Counted from the first letter of the stretch, positions 1-14,802 are shown. The stretch: 64,000 nt of DNA from Montifringilla adamsi (GCA_017590115.1 JAGGNK010010225.1:8978834-9042833), one strand, 5' to 3'. Notes: a model not told the origin generated them from the sequence alone. A program made the numbers and translations.

Positions 1-2801
1 ATGGGAAACCTCTGTAAGTATTGCTGAACTTCTTGGTGTTCACCCATAGGAAGTGATTTTTTTATTTCCTACCCAAATTTTTGAACACAGGTGTATGAAT
101 CCTTTCCTTTGATTTAGTAGGTCCTATTGGAAGTACCACATCCACTTTTAGGTACTGGTCCTAGCTAAAGGGGGCATCAGGCAGAGGAGAAGCCTTTGGA
201 CAGCTGGAGAAATACTCTGAAGTCTAGAAGATGACTAAGGATGTCCTGAGCAACCCAGCTTTTCTATTGAAGACAAGGCAAAGGTGGACATAATGCACTT
301 TCAAATACACAAGAGGCTGCTGAAGACAACAGAAGAAATAATATCTCTCTCCATTTCTATATTAAGTAGAATCAAAAATAAAAGGAACTTTTGCTTTTGC
401 ATCAGGGCGGGTTTGGGTTAGCCTGAAAGAAAAACTTGTCTCACAGTGAACAGAGTTAAGCACAGCAATAGGATGTCTGCTCTACATTTCTGGAGGTTGT
501 CAAAAACACATTAAAGATATTTCTGTCAGAAATGATGTAGATGTTACTTAATCCTACTTTGGGCAGAGCACTGGATGAACACTTGAAGTCCCCTCCAGCC
601 ATATAGCTCAATGGTTCCATAATTTTTATGAAAGCAAAATATTTATAGCTTTGGGATTACGGATTTCTTCCTATTTATATTAACTCTAAAACAATAATTC
701 CACCCCACCAAAAAAAGCCTAAAACACATGACGTTAAATAGGCTTTAAAAACTGTGCCACAGTTTTAGGGGGATGACTGCAAAAATTTCCCATTTTTAAG
801 ATGTCTAAGCACAATTAATTTTGTGATCTGGCTCACTTGGCTTTTTTACATAGATGTAACCAGAGTTTTCCACCATTCTTTCCTCAAAAAGTCCCACAGA
901 ACATCTGAGTTTCACATCTAAGTCAATAATGCTGCAAATGACGAAAAATTTATTAATGCTTGTGGAACTGTCAGATCCGTTTTATTTGAAGAAGAAAAAA
1001 GATAAAGTGCATACTGAAGGGGAAAAGGAAGACATTCCCCAATATTTATGTATGACCTCAAGAAACACACCAACTTTTCCTGGGGGTTTTCTCATCAGTT
1101 GGGTACCAGTTTAGCTGCTGAGTTCAGGGCAGTTTGGATCACCCCCCCCCGGAACAGAAATTATAGTGCTGGTAATAGCTGATAACCCTTTCAACTGACA
1201 GGGCCTCTTGCACCCTGCATTATAAAACCCAGGGATTAACATACTCCCAGAAAATACATTGCTAAAGTCCATTGTTAAACTACCTCAAAACTGTCCTTCC
1301 TTTCTCTGTTGATTCTTTTTTGTTCTCTTTTGAACAAAGACAAAAAAAGTATAAAGTTACTCAGTAATAAGGATGATGGAGGGGGGGGAAGCTTTTGCCA
1401 AGTTATTTTGTAGGGAAAGCAGTGTGGGTTGATTGCTGTCACATTGGAGGGAGATGAAGAGGCAGCATGAAAATGTAATAAGAAGAAAGGTTTAACACAG
1501 CCTGAGCAGTGCTGGCATGTGGCCCTGAGAAAAAACATGCTCTTGGGTCGGGATGCCGAGTACAGGGGTCCAGGGCTGCAGAAGGGAAGACATCCTTGGT
1601 CCTTTGATTGCTCCCTATGCTCATACAAAAAGGACCTCATTTCCTGCAATAAATACATACACTTCAAAATATTCCTGATCCCTTCAACAAGTCCTTTTCT
1701 AATTCCGAACTACAGCACAGCCTCCCTGGTTTTGCTTGGCAACCCATGGCAAAGCAGAAATAAATCCTGAATGTCAGTACTTTTTTATTTTTTAATAAAT
1801 ATAACCTTTAAATGAGTTTTTCCTACAATTTAAGAAAACAGTTTCAAAATGCATATAAAACAACATGTATCTGTTAATCTCCCTTCTTTGTCTGCAGGCA
1901 CATAATCTTATTTGTTAGAATAATAGCCTCACAGGAGAAAGCATAGTTTATTCTGCAATGAATGGCTCTTAACTAAGATTTACAGTACAGACAGATTACA
2001 AGTTTACTTTCTCCACAGAATGAAGCAAAGAATTGAGCCCTTCTAAACAAAATAGTCAAACAATTCAAGAGCGTAAAGAAAGAAAAGTCTCTCTTCTTGG
2101 CTAGACAGTTTTGATACCTTAATGATTGTAACATTTTAACAGCTGTGGGAAAACTGACATTAAAAAAATACTCAGCCCAGAAACATGGTCTGTGTACAAC
2201 ATCTTTGAGCTCTTATATTTTATTAGCAATTTGGATTCATTACTGCTTTAAGGAGGAAGGAAGGGAGGTAGATGATTCTGAGAGCTGTTTCTCTAAATGT
2301 ATTAACCAGAGATTTCCAAGCACAATTTAATATAACACAGCTCAATCCTCAAAAACTGGCAAAGGGGTGAGATGTCACCATTTATCCCTTCATTGAAATT
2401 CATGCTCTAACACAAGAGGTCAAAGCAGGTATTCGAGCAATCTTCCTTATGAAAATGAGATAACCTCCTTTCATCCCAAAGCCTGCTCTGATCTTGCTTC
2501 CCCCTCCCTTCCAGCCCGATGCCAGGCAGCAGCTCATGGGTACCACCCTGTCACCTTCCTTTTGAATTATGATGCTCTGAAGGAGTGCTGTAGTATTTAA
2601 TAGCCTGAGATCACAGGCTCTCCTGACACAATACTTAACCAGGTTCTGCCTTTCGTTCAGTGTGCTCATTATTTGCAGATGGTCTATGACATCCAGGAAG
2701 AATATGTTATCACACAAGTCCTCTCTTCTCCTACTCTTTGCTCTTCTATTATATTTTTATCTCCTTTACCTAACAGGTTCTTGACTACACTGTCAATTTT
2801 G
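1..2801. other. Non-coding stretch, no gene seen
   Basis: AT-rich sequence with stop codons in all frames. It holds a run of nine C (1142-1150) and a run of eight G (1381-1388). The longest open frame is a minus-strand stretch of 130 codons at 1275-1667. It reads through the poly-G run, shows no recognisable domain, and overlaps other short open frames, so I treat it as chance. I saw no interspersed repeat that I can name here. Confidence 0.6.
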
Positions 2802-2870
2802 TAAAAAAATAAAATAAAATAAAATAAATAAAATTAAAAAAAAAAAAGGAAAAAACCCAAAACCAACCAA
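2802..2870. repeat. A-rich simple repeat, AAAAT type
   Basis: Several tandem copies of AAAAT/AAAT are followed by a run of A and then A-rich sequence with CCAA interruptions. This is microsatellite or low-complexity DNA. No retroposed sequence with a clear target-site duplication could be recognised upstream, so it is not called as a retroelement tail. Confidence 0.85.
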
Positions 2871-5800
2871 AAAGACCATTCAGGAGGCCCTGTTCACTAG
2901 TTTTTTAGGAATTCTAAGGTGACCTTTAAGCTTTAAGACAAACACTGAAGCCTGAAAATGCCATGTTCTGAAGCTCAGCAGCCACCTCCTGATTATACCA
3001 TTAGAAATCCCTCAAAGTCTGTGTTCAGACTTCATCAGTCTCAACTAGTCAGACCTCAGGGTGGAGAAATGGACATGATGAGTGTTCAGAAGTATTGTAC
3101 AGGGAGACACTGAGAGAATGTCTTGTGGTAAGAGAGTTTTAGGGGAGTAATTCTGCTTAATTACAGACATTGAAGCTGTGCTTTTGGGAGTGATATAAAT
3201 AAGGTAGTTAACAAGCCAAGACAGAAAATGCACTTCTTTTGCCCTTGTAGACTCTGAGATCCCAGTTTTGTTATGCTTTAAAGGGCTTGTTTTATTTTTA
3301 ACACCTAGTTTTCTCTCCTCATTAGAACAGAACTAAACAGCAAGATATTATTTTTTGAATGTATTATAAATTCACTTTTTCCCTAGAAGGAAGGCTATCA
3401 ATTATTCCTTTAAGTAAGCCAGACGGCTAACACAGAAAAATACTCTCCTTTTTAAAACAGTTTACATTAAACCATGGGTATTATATCCTCTTGTGCTGAT
3501 CAGAGGATCCCTTCAGGGAAGACCACAGCTCTGGATCAAGCAGCATTGGTGAAGCCCTTAGTGGGACAGTCCTTAAAACACCAAACAGCCTTAGGAGATA
3601 GTCCACATCCAGAGGAACATCCTCTCAGGTGGCAGCCCATGTACCAGTTAAAAACCTCACTTATTTTTCAGAATATAAATATCAGCTCCTGTGTCAATGA
3701 TAGTTTAGATTGTTACATTCAGCTTCTTTTAGAATTGTTTTCAGTGAGACTGTACACAGTGTTGAACTTCTAATGGCTGCTAGATGCTTAAATATCTGAA
3801 ATGGTGAGGTCTTTATACCAGGGCACAGTTCTGCAACTAAAGCAGCCAATAAAACAGGTATTCCTACATTTATCCACATTATCTTCTTTTTGTATTAATG
3901 CCCACTCTCCCTTAAATGAACACATTTTTGTAAATGAGAAATGTTTACTCCTTTGACTTCAACATCTATCCCCAAATTAGACAGAGGATGTAAGATCAGA
4001 CATATGGACAGTTATTTTAAATCTTCCATTTCAGCTTCAAATCAGCAGGAAGGAGTGTTTCACAGCAGCCTTCCCCATGAATCTCCATCACACACCTGAC
4101 TAGCATCTGCTTCAGTACCTTACAGAGCAAAGAAACAGATGACTTTGATAGGGCATCAGACTTTCAGCCCTTCACAGAAGCCTGTCTTACTGCTCTCAGC
4201 CCAGCTGAGTGGCATTACAAAGTCCTCTTCCTCTCCTTCAATGCTAAAACATTTTCTCCTTCACTAATAGCCAGAGAGACCTTAAGTATCATGCTCAAAT
4301 TGCCCTAATCTCCTCTGCTCTCACCCTTTAAAATTACTGCTAGTGGCTGGCCCCTGGCAACGCAACAGCGCTCTAACTCAAACTTCCATGCAATAAATAG
4401 CTCAGATTTCCTTTAAAAGGAACACATACACACAACAGACTAGGGGTGCACAGAAGTTTTATGCATCTAGCAGTTTTTACATATTCCACTGTTATTCATT
4501 TAAGGCTGACCAAGTGGTCCTCAGGGGATGGCATGCACAAGCATAACATTATAAGTGTTAATAGGAAACGGATCTGAACAAAGAACCGCATTTCCCCATT
4601 ATATTGTGTTTCTGCTTTAGTACATCATGTTAGTTTCCTTCACAGCTGGCTGGTTTGCCTGTTATTTCAGGGACAACTATCATTTACTTATAACTTTCCT
4701 TTTTTCACTATATTTTATTTGCATGTATAGGCATGTGGGATTCTTGCTGTGATTTTAATCTAAGTGGTTTATCTTACAACGCATTTTTGAAAGTTCTTAA
4801 CATAAAATGGGTAGCAATTCAAAAATAACAACAGAAATATATGACCTGTGCTGCCATGCTAGAGAAAAGAATAAAGTCCAGTCAGTTTTCTGTGACCAGA
4901 AAAATAAATCGATTAGCTGGTTTTTAATATAACAAAATAATCAGAAGGGTGCAAGGCAAATTCTTGCTATTTTTATAAACCCAAACTCACTTCGGTAATA
5001 TTCTGTTGTTTATGCACCCTTGAACTAATTTCCTCCCTCCCAACATGTATGTCCTGCAGAATATCTTTACCCTTCTAGTGATGGGGGGAAAAATCCTCAA
5101 AATAAGCTGAAAGAACACCAGAACATGCACTTTGGGAACTGCTTTGTCGAAAGTCAGACTGAGTCTTCTGTGGACATATTTTTACACACTCTGAAGCAGC
5201 CAGGCATGCCCCTGGTGTTTCTGTGGTTGTGTGCACAGTCCCTTGTGCAAGCTCTGATGGAGTCCACACACAGGAGCAACACTGCCTGCTCCTTCTCCAA
5301 ATGCAAACAGGGCACATGCCTAAATTGCTCCACACAGATGATGTAAGACAGATGTACAAGACCAACTGCATACTGGCAAAACAATGACTATGTTTCCATA
5401 CTGCAATATATGATGTCTCTGTTAAAAAAAAAAAAAAGAAAAATCAAAAATTTTCAACTCCAATATTCTTGTACTTGCTGGTCTTTCAAGAAATGGGTAC
5501 CACCCTTTCCCACTGCACTCTGCAGTGAAGTTACACCCAGAGCATGACGTGACTGCAATTACTCCCAAACGTGCGCCATGTCAATGTGCAACTTGGAAAA
5601 GAGAAAGGTCTTCCCTATACTCAAAGTCTGGCTAACTAAATAACTAACATTTGTAAAACCACATTTGTAGTAACATATTTGTAGCACCACATTTTCACAG
5701 AAGAAAGATTTATTTCAGCCTCTACAAGAGCTCTTCCAGTGACAACAACTCCCAGGCTCTTCAAAGCAGCATTCAGTCTCTCTGCTCTGTTTCAGCCTCT

Positions 5801-8800
5801 TTAATACTCTGTAAAGTCCAAGGTGTATACTTTGCACGTTCCTTGTTCCTAAAGCTCAATTTCCTAAATAAGGCATGACTCCTTTCAGGATGACAGCTTG
5901 TAAAAATCACTTTAGGGTAAATTTCCCTTTTAAGGAAGCAGCTTAGCCACTCCTTTATCCTCATAATATGTACATCCCATCCCTTCAGGCAACATTTCTC
6001 ATCAGCAGCATTTCCCATTCCTCACATCTGCTTCTCAAAGAAATCCCAGCCACATCAATCAGCCTCATACATGCATAGACTAGGCAAAGACATTTGTTGT
6101 GCTTTCTGAGCATTGTATCAGGAAAGATACTAAGTTATCAGAAAAAGATATTAAGCTAGGAAAACAAGCATTTCATCCTCACTGTCCACTAGACACCATG
6201 GAGTCTGTCTCTGATCTCTAAAGAATCCATGCCAATACTAATAACAGTGTGGGTAAGAGATGGTTAAAAACATTTTACTAAATTTGGAGAGAGGAAAGAA
6301 TGTTTGCAAAACTAGAACTTTTGTACTTTCTCATTTTCAAATAAAATGTTTGCTTTCCGCAAGAACATCCTGATTTATTTCCCTAGCCCAACAGGAAACT
6401 GACACTGCAAAACTGTTAGGTGTTGAATGAGAAGTCAGATATTCCCCACTGAAAATTTTGGCATGATTTTATTCCTGAGAAAAATACTTTTTTTTTTTTT
6501 TTTAATTAGAAATAAACCCCATGGCTATACCACCCTCCTGAGACAGCCTGGCTGATACAACAGCTCAGATCCAGCTCAGGAAACTAACACACTCTGGAAT
6601 AATTCTCCTAAAATTTCTATTAGCTATTACTTGAGTACACTATTATCTGTCATGTATGCTACTTTGGAGCATCTGTGATGCTAATAGTGATAGGGCTTGC
6701 AGCAAAAAATTGCTCATATTTCAGTGTCAAAGAGATCTTACAATAACCATGCAAAGCTAAGCTGCATTTTACAAAGAATTTAGATACCTGAAGAATATAA
6801 TACAAGTACATGGAAGTAGAGTAGAAATTTGCATCCAAATCAGCCAAAATAACTTTTTTCTTTTAATACCAGGAATCCATTACACTAGCAAGTAATCTTT
6901 ACATCTGGTGGTTTGATTATGGTGGGTTTTTTTTTTAAATACATTTCTCTGTAAAAGGCTGTCATAAAGCTTGCTTAATTACTGGTGGAATGATTCTAGA
7001 GTTCACTGTGATTTTAGTGAACTGCAGAATGGAGAAAGAAGTGTTTTATAGACCTTTCTAAATCCCTGCAACCTGACAGAGCACCTACTTATCTGCCTGT
7101 TACAAAAGACATTCAAGCTGTGGTGGTCATTTTCAGCAGCTTGAGACACTTCATATTATAAAGAATAAGTAGCCAAGGAGCAAGAGGTTAGTGGAAAGAG
7201 GTGGCAGTCAATATTCTTCCTCTTTTCCATTAGTTAGGCAGCTAAAGGACCAGGTAAAATAATTAAGGAGATGACACAGTATGCAGTGCATTGCTCAATA
7301 TTCTGGCAGTTAAGCCCAGACTATATGGGTGATGAGTTAAACCCAAGATTACAGCCAAGTGACTTCAGCCCATCCTTAATTGCAAACTGTACAATAATCT
7401 CACTGAAGCCACAAAATCTTGAATCTACCTACAAAAACAATCTTCACAGCAAAAAAATTAAAGGACAATGGCAAGTCAGTTAGGAAAGAATACTTTGAGA
7501 AAATGGGTAAGTCTTTAGCTATTTATCACAACACTTAATTGTACTTTTGGAGGAATCAACTAAGTTAGGCACAAGCTTTTTCAGAAACAAAAAAAAATCT
7601 AAAAGAGATCAAATTCAGAGATGCTTAATTTTCTGTGTAAGTGCTATTGACTGAAGTCACTGATGAGACTTCTAGACAGAATTACAAGTTTGACAATATG
7701 ATTTGATAGCTTCACACCCCAGGCATTATAGAATCAAAATCCTTTCTGCAAGTCCTCTAACTTCATACATTTCTCAGACTTAGCATTACAAATTCTCAAA
7801 AAGTTTCTCACCCTACAGGATGTAACATGAGCTAAACTAAGTATAAAATCTCAATCATACATTTTCAATGGGCCTTGGTACCTCCTTTAAAAATCTGACC
7901 AGAGCTTTGGTAACTGTTCTCAGACACTTTGCAATGTCACAAAGGTATTTTAGGAGAAAATCTGTAGGAAAGAAATGCAATTATAAACCCTCCATGTCAT
8001 ACTCAGTAAATTTTCAGATTTGAGTTTCCTACAACTTGTATGTTTGTAAGACAAAAAGACCTAAACATATTTATTTTAACAACATGACTGTGTTTCTAGA
8101 GTGATAATTATCTCTAGTTTCATAGTATGCCAACAGCACCGATATCCAGCTTTTCCCTACAAGTATCTCTGTAGTTCCCCAAACCAGTACCTGCTTTTGC
8201 CTTCCTGAAACATTGCCTCTTTTCACCCCTATCCCTATGCCTCAGAAAGAAGTGATACTTTCACATGATGCCCAAGGACAAACCATGCAGATTACTTTTA
8301 TTTCAAAAGCATCTCCAGTGACAATGCTCATCACAACTATAAGATACATAAACACCACCACATGTTAAGAATGTTTGCTAATTATTCCCAGTGAGTTTTG
8401 TTGGGTTTGTGTCAGACACAGCATATGTCACAGGGTCTTCATTATAGGGGCTGTCTACATCATGTGTTTTCTACAACATTACACACTCATGGTGTTCAGT
8501 AAAATAGCAATATTTATACTTAAAATTTGTTAACCTGAACTGCTCAGCTTTAAGAGACAGTAAGTACAGAACTTGGTGCATAATTTTCACCCTCAAAATC
8601 TACACAGAAAAGTAATGACTGTTATGTGAATATATGTATATCCTGAAGAAAAACACATGCATACCAGAATTTAATTTGCTCTTGACTATCAGTCCCTACA
8701 GTTGATTTTCCCATACTTATGGCTGCTATCAGTGCCCCTTTTACCTCCAGTTGCAAGACAGCTGTCAGCTTCTTCCCCAGCCCCAGAATCGAGACTCGAT

Positions 8801-9285
8801 ATGGCCTTTACATTACCTCTTGTTTTAATCAGCTTGGAGCCTGAGAAACCCAGCCTAAGTCCTCCTGGGAGCACTATGAGCAGCCTGTGGGCCAGGGGGC
8901 TAGACATCATCTAGCTGTCTATCTGATACTGTCCTCTCCATTTCTGTGTGAATCAGTGCAGCCGTGCTCTTTTTGGTGCGTGCCAGAGCCCTCCAGCACA
9001 GCTGTGAGATCTGAGAGATCATTCAGAAAGCAGATTACAAAAGAATGAAAACTAAAAGATACATTAAAGACACACAAGGGCTAGGTGCAGAGCAAAAAAT
9101 TATCAGGACCAGGCATTTCCAGGGGGCACACTGGAAAGTATTTTCAGAAGTATAGAAATTAGCAGCCACTGTTATGAATGGCTGTAGAATGCTCTGGTGA
9201 ATTCTGAAATGGGGCTTACTTTTGGACTCCTAGAACACGACATAATCAATATAGTTCAGCACAGGGAAGCATGCAGTTGGACAAC
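2871..9285. other. Non-coding stretch, no gene seen
   Basis: Unique-looking AT-rich DNA. Homopolymers include an A run near 5424-5437 and a T run at 6488-6503. Near 5645-5695 a short phrase containing ACATTTGTA recurs loosely three times. All open frames are under about 100 codons and resemble no known protein. No RNA gene or splice-bounded coding block was recognised. Confidence 0.55.
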
Positions 9286-9355
9286 TGGATGGATGGATGG
9301 ACGGATGGATGGACGGATGGATGGATGGAAGGATGGATGGATGGAAGGAAGGATG
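9286..9355 (+). repeat. GGAT/GGAC/GGAA tetranucleotide array
   Basis: About 17 tandem tetranucleotides, mainly GGAT with interspersed GGAC and GGAA units. The array keeps both strands open, giving Trp-Met-Asp-Gly-type repeats on the plus strand and Ser-Ile-His-Pro-type repeats on the minus strand (9197-9475 and 9230-9442). Those frames are by-products of the microsatellite and not genes. The substitutions inside the array suggest it is not a recent pure expansion. Confidence 0.95.
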
Positions 9356-12300
9356 AAGGCAAGTCAGAAGATTGGCATCCTGTTCTATTCTTTCGCTAGC
9401 AGTAACTACCAGCAGTGTTTCAGCAGCTGGTCTTGTCCACATATGTTATTTTGTGCCAATTCATTAAAGAGGTGATAGGTGCAGAGTGAGCAGTCTCAGC
9501 AGCTGATTGAAAAGCATGAGTCATAAGCTGGGCTATTATACCTGCTCAGTAAACAGCCTGGGAATTATAACTAGTGGTTTATCATTCTGCTCAATCAGTG
9601 CTCAGTGTGCACAAAGAGATTTAGAAACATAATAAAGCATTGAAAATGTCTCAGAGTTTTTCAGTGAATGAGGATGTGGCTGCACTAACAGCTATACCAT
9701 ATATCTAACCAGCCAGTTTAAGATGGCTGATAGGTTCTACCTTATTACACGAGAGACTGATCAGCTAGAATTTTGCAAAATGAATTATTCAAGGAAAAAC
9801 TCGGAGCCTCAAATAACAACAAACTATCCCACCATGAGCATAACTTGAGACAGATACACAGTCCAAACCACACCTCCAGATGCAGAGGGTCAAACAGCAG
9901 GAGGTATGAGCTGAGGCTCTATTTGGGACCATTTATATATTAATCTGGTGAACTGTATTTAAAGATTAGTGTTCCAAAGCCTAGGCTGCCAAACAGGTTT
10001 CATGGCAGTGACAAGGAATCATTATAAAGAAAGTGATATTGAATGTGTGTCAATACAGAAAACACAAACATGAACTTCATGTGCACTGCTGGCTGAAAAG
10101 CCACATCATAAAATGACAGTAAGGAAACACCTTAGACATGGCAAATAACTTGGGTTTAAAACTAAATATTTCAAGGTAGAAAGCTACACTGATGCCAGAC
10201 TTGTATTCCTTTGGCTTTGGGATTGATCCAAGTAGTTCTCACCACAGTCTTGGATTAAGTCTATGCTGTGCTGACTGTAACTCACAGGGTATGCAGTCGG
10301 TCTGGTGCTATGTAGGTCAGGTTCTGTTAGCAGCACAGTCCTGAGGTCAATATGCACAACTTTCTTACCCTCCCTGTGGCACAGCCTGCAGGGATGACAG
10401 GAGCTCAGACAGCCTGTTTAAAGTTCCACAAACCACAGAATGGATGTTCCCAGCTCACAGGTAACAGTCATAGCTGGAGAATAGCTGCACATAGTGGAAA
10501 AGCAAACCTCGCAGTCCTCACAGCTCATATCCTAGAAAGTCTAGTTCATCAGCCCAGATCTGATGGCCACCTAAGTCTTAACAGTTGTCATCCTCGAGGA
10601 GATCACAGCATATGAATTTATGATTTCATCATGTTTCATTAGGTACTGCATTGCTGTGCAAGATTATATTTTTGGCTTAGTGGCCTCCTAGGAACTGCTC
10701 AGTGTTAACAATTCAGTCAGTAGCACTCTACCCTCTGAGTCAAAACTGGCTGAATGTCAATTGACTACAAGTCAAATCCTTGTATTGGCATTAGGAGCTT
10801 TTTGGCAGGGCTATGCAAGATTACATTTGAAGTCCACACCACTTAGAGAAGCAATTATGCTCATCCCCCATCATTTTTCATAAGTCTTATGCTTAGCACT
10901 TTATTGTCAATCTTAAGTACCAATTCAAATAATTTTTTGTCTTCACAGAGCCTCTGTGTAGATAAGTTAGGTAGAGTACTCCTCTTAATCACAGATTTTG
11001 AACTGTTAATGCTGGCTGGCCTACTATCTACTGCACCACAGTGTAGTCACACAAGGCTTGCTTGACAAAATACTAAAAAATTGAAAGGGCTGAAAAAGAA
11101 GGATGGGGAACAAGAGAAGTTCTGCACAACAGATGGAGTGGACAGCAAAAATGTACACATGAAACCACACATTGCTCTATCGTGTTTGAATATCAGAGTG
11201 TCATTCTTTGCTTTCCACAGCAGCCTACAGACTGCTTTCCTGCAAGGCTCCTTTGCTATTAAGTTAAGCTTACCTTGACCCAAAAAGAGGGCAGAGAGCT
11301 GGGATAAAGGAGATAATACCATTCTTTTCAGTCATGATCCAGGCCAGATGCTCAACCAACAAGAACACATCAGTTTTTACCCGTGTGGTTGGAAAAAGCA
11401 GCAGCACCAGCTACACACTCCAAGCTGTCCTGGAGTGCAAAAGGCAGCAGTCTGACACACAATAAAAGCAAAGAGCAAAACCTCAGCAGGAACCATGCCC
11501 TAATCCAGCCTAAAATGCATCTGTGTCAGAAGTATGAACCTCCTATTCCTATAAGAAGGTCGATGCACAGCCCAACTTCTATTAACATCACATGTAACTG
11601 ACTGGGTCAACCCCCCACCTATTGCCCATACAGTGCTGCACACAGGCTCACTAATTCCTCATTTAATTTCAAGTACAGATGGAGCTCAGTAGGCAGGGTT
11701 GAAGTGACTGCATGTGTAGATTGCTTGTGCATTTTCACATACATTTATTCCACATGCAGTCGCAAACTTTTTTTAAATTTTAATTCAACCCAAAAATCAG
11801 AATTTTCCAGGAATTCAGTGTAATATCCCATCAAATAAGTTCTTTCTTAAATAAAAGTTATTTTGTTTCCACAGCCTGTTTTTTGGATACTGAACAGCAT
11901 TTGTTGGCTAAGTCACATAACTTTCTAAATAAGCATGTTTTCTGCGGGTCATAAATAATGGGAAGGAACATGATGGCTCAAAGTCTTTTGAATGCATCTG
12001 TCTGTAAGAAGAGCAGAAAAAAAAGTTGGTTTTTTTTCTTATGATAAATTAAATGAGTTGGAATCATGGACTAAAGCACAGTAATAGAAAAAGGATGTGT
12101 AAAGATGTCTACTAAATCTCAGATTCTGAGTTTTCACTTATTCTCTTCTGTACTCAAAGTTTACTCCAGAACTCCATAGTTGTGATTATCTGATTAGCAG
12201 AATCTACAGTGACTGTATGAAGAAAATAGATAAAAAGAAAACTCTGCTCTGAAAAAGTAACCCAAACATTTCAGTAAGACAATTGTGAAATAAAAGAAAA

Positions 12301-12781
12301 GATTGCAGACACATTCCAGTTAGGCTTTTTAAATGAGAAGAAATGCTTTCAGATAAGCATCAAACAGGATTATAACAGATGATCAAAAATATTCCACATG
12401 GGAGTTTAAAAGACAAGCGGTAATAGGGCAAATAACCCATATAAAGTTGTCTTACCAAGACAAGTTGGCATGTCAATAAAGGCTCACTATATAAACTATA
12501 TTGAGACTAACTATACAAAAATAGGGTTAAATGTTTGCAGGTCTTCCTTTTAGAATGCTTTTCTTCATAGAATCCCACCTCCAGTCTGGTTTTTGCCTTA
12601 TTTTATTTGACCAGGAAAAAAGCTGGAACTGGTCTTTTTTCCTTCCTCTTTTTTAATAGATTCTGCATCTGTAGGTATAGTTAATATTTTTTGCAATTTT
12701 TTTGATTGAATTTCTAAGCACATATCTAATTTGGCTCTTTTTTCCTAGCTTAGATTAATATCAGAAATACATTATGAAATG
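9356..12781. other. Non-coding stretch, no gene seen
   Basis: AT-rich sequence with no recognisable gene or named repeat. Short open frames at 10352-10615 (87 codons, plus), 11047-11322 (91 codons, minus) and 11383-11601 (72 codons, plus) show no domain. The stretch at 9480-9700 is rich in TCATAA, TTTATC and AATAAA-type motifs but offers nothing that decides a function. Confidence 0.55.
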
Positions 12782-12892
12782 AATGGAGGAAAAAACCCAT
12801 CCAAACAAGCAATAATAAACTAAACCAAACAAAAAATAAAACAAACAAAAACCCAAGGAAAAACAACAAACCAAAAACAAAATCAAAATTCA
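12782..12892. repeat. A-rich low-complexity stretch, CAAA-type
   Basis: About 110 bp made almost only of A and C on the plus strand, with irregular ACAAA, CCAAA and ATAAA units. It could be a decayed microsatellite or an old poly-A-linked insertion. No element body was identified next to it. Confidence 0.8.
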
Positions 12893-14802
12893 GCAGGATA
12901 TGAATGAACAATCTTGGAAGCAGAAATTATATATATAAAATAGTCAGCAGGCTACTTTTCTTTTTCCACTTGAAGAAAGACAAATTTTAAAGGGTAAATT
13001 AGCCAGTGGGTGGGTTTCCTACTGTTCCCTGAATTCAGGAGAAGTACTCTCAGAAGTGAAATAAAAAAAAAATCATAAAATGAAATAGAAGTGCTGTGGT
13101 ATTAGTGCAAAATGTGTTCCTTCGTTCACAAACTTTTACTGCCTATATAATTTCAGGCTAAACAAAATGTATAGTATATTTTGTTTCCCTAATAAAAAAG
13201 TAAAATAATAAGCAGAAAATTATTGTTAATTGCTTTGCCATGCACAGAGTGCCAATTATTTCCTTTTCTTATTTCTACTGTTAAAAATTAAAATATGAAG
13301 TTTCAATACTTGGTGCTTTCAGAACACTGTGTGCTACTCTCAAGTGAATCAGATTTGAGGCAGATACCAATGAGTACATTTCATTCAGGTCCAGACTTGG
13401 ACAATTTCATACTAGTTTGCCATCACTCAAGGAAATGTCATAAATGAAGTTAGTAAATAGAGCAGAACAATATCAATAAAAGTGCACACCAAATTCCATA
13501 ACCTTTACCATCCTGCTAAACATCAGTGTGAGTAATGGAAAAATTGGTGAGTCGCAAGATACTTCCTTGGCACGAGTAGAAAGATACCTATTGGAAATTA
13601 AAGTTACTTAATTTGCACAGGATGTATGGCCCCTCTTTCTCAGGCTTTGAATGTAACACACAGCAGATGAGTTTGTATCATGATAGACTCCCCCAGCTGG
13701 CCCTTAATACCAGGGATCCAGGTGCAAGATGGAAAGTCCACCTTGTGTCTGGATGAACAAACCTTTAATTGGAAACTATGACTTGAAGGAAATCAAAGGT
13801 GTTTTACTTTGTCACAGAAGGTTAATGTTAATGGATAGATGCTTTTAAACCTAGAGGCATTGAGACTCTCTGTACACATCCTGGAAGCACTGGTTTGGCT
13901 GACATCCTTTGGTATCACTACTGAGATCTTCTTTATGAATGTCCTCCAAATCACCATCCTTCTTCCAATTGATCAGCCAAAGGCCTTGCCCAGCTAAAAA
14001 AACACTGCACCAGACTTAGATAGGCTTCATAAGATACTGCAGGAAAGGGATTGCAACCAGCATCTCACTAAAAAGGATATCACATAAACAGAATGTGAAT
14101 AAAAGTTCCAAGAGACTATATCATTCTCAGCTACTTCGACTGCAAAAGCACACAAAACAATATCTTATTCAAGCTTTAGTAGTTAGATTCCTGCTGTCCC
14201 CTTAATGAACAAGAGCCTTTGCCAGGAAGCGATAGCATGTACTAACCCTCTTTCTTTTGGAAAGGGTAACATAATTCCCTATCTGTTGGGTCTTCAACAT
14301 TCCCAGAACAAAAAAGAGAGCAGGCTTGATCCTTCCTTGCTTCAATAAGCCAGCTATTTCAAAAGACTGTAAAATCAGCTCTCCAGTCTCCATGGTCTAT
14401 TTGGATGCAAGAGCAGCTGGGTAGTCGGAAGAGTCTGTGGCAGTAAAGTCACCTTCCACATCATGCTCACTGAGCTGCTGGAGGAGGTGGATTGTAAAAC
14501 CACAGAGAAAAAACAAGAGTAGGGCTCTCAAGGAAACAAGTATTTGTTTGTTTAAGTGCTGCCCTTTTGGTGCCCTACTCCTTTCCAACAGTTTTCCAGC
14601 AGAAACAATATCTCCCTGACAGACAGAAGAGTTTCCTTACCCATTTTAGCAGCACACAGGCTGCCTGCTCAGTTTGCAACATGACTTCCACTCTGTTATC
14701 TCTATTTTCCTGTTGTTTAGGAAAACATGCAGCAAATGCAAGGATAGGTCTGCACAGACTACAGACCTAATTTCCTTGAGTGAACTGACAACTGTTAACC
14801 TT
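12893..14802. other. Non-coding stretch, no gene seen
   Basis: AT-rich DNA with a short TATATA run at about 12930. Small overlapping open frames of 60-67 codons occur on both strands near 14200-14770. They lack any recognised motif and are not accepted as coding. Confidence 0.55.

Noticed and set aside
1275..1667. 130-codon minus-strand open frame
   Set aside because: Runs through a poly-G stretch and overlaps other short frames. It shows no family resemblance.
7725..7765. TATAGAATCAAAATCC..TCCTCTAAC read as a CR1 terminus
   Set aside because: It shares only a few bases with the CR1 end and lacks the GGAAGGGACCT and TCCAACCCC blocks.
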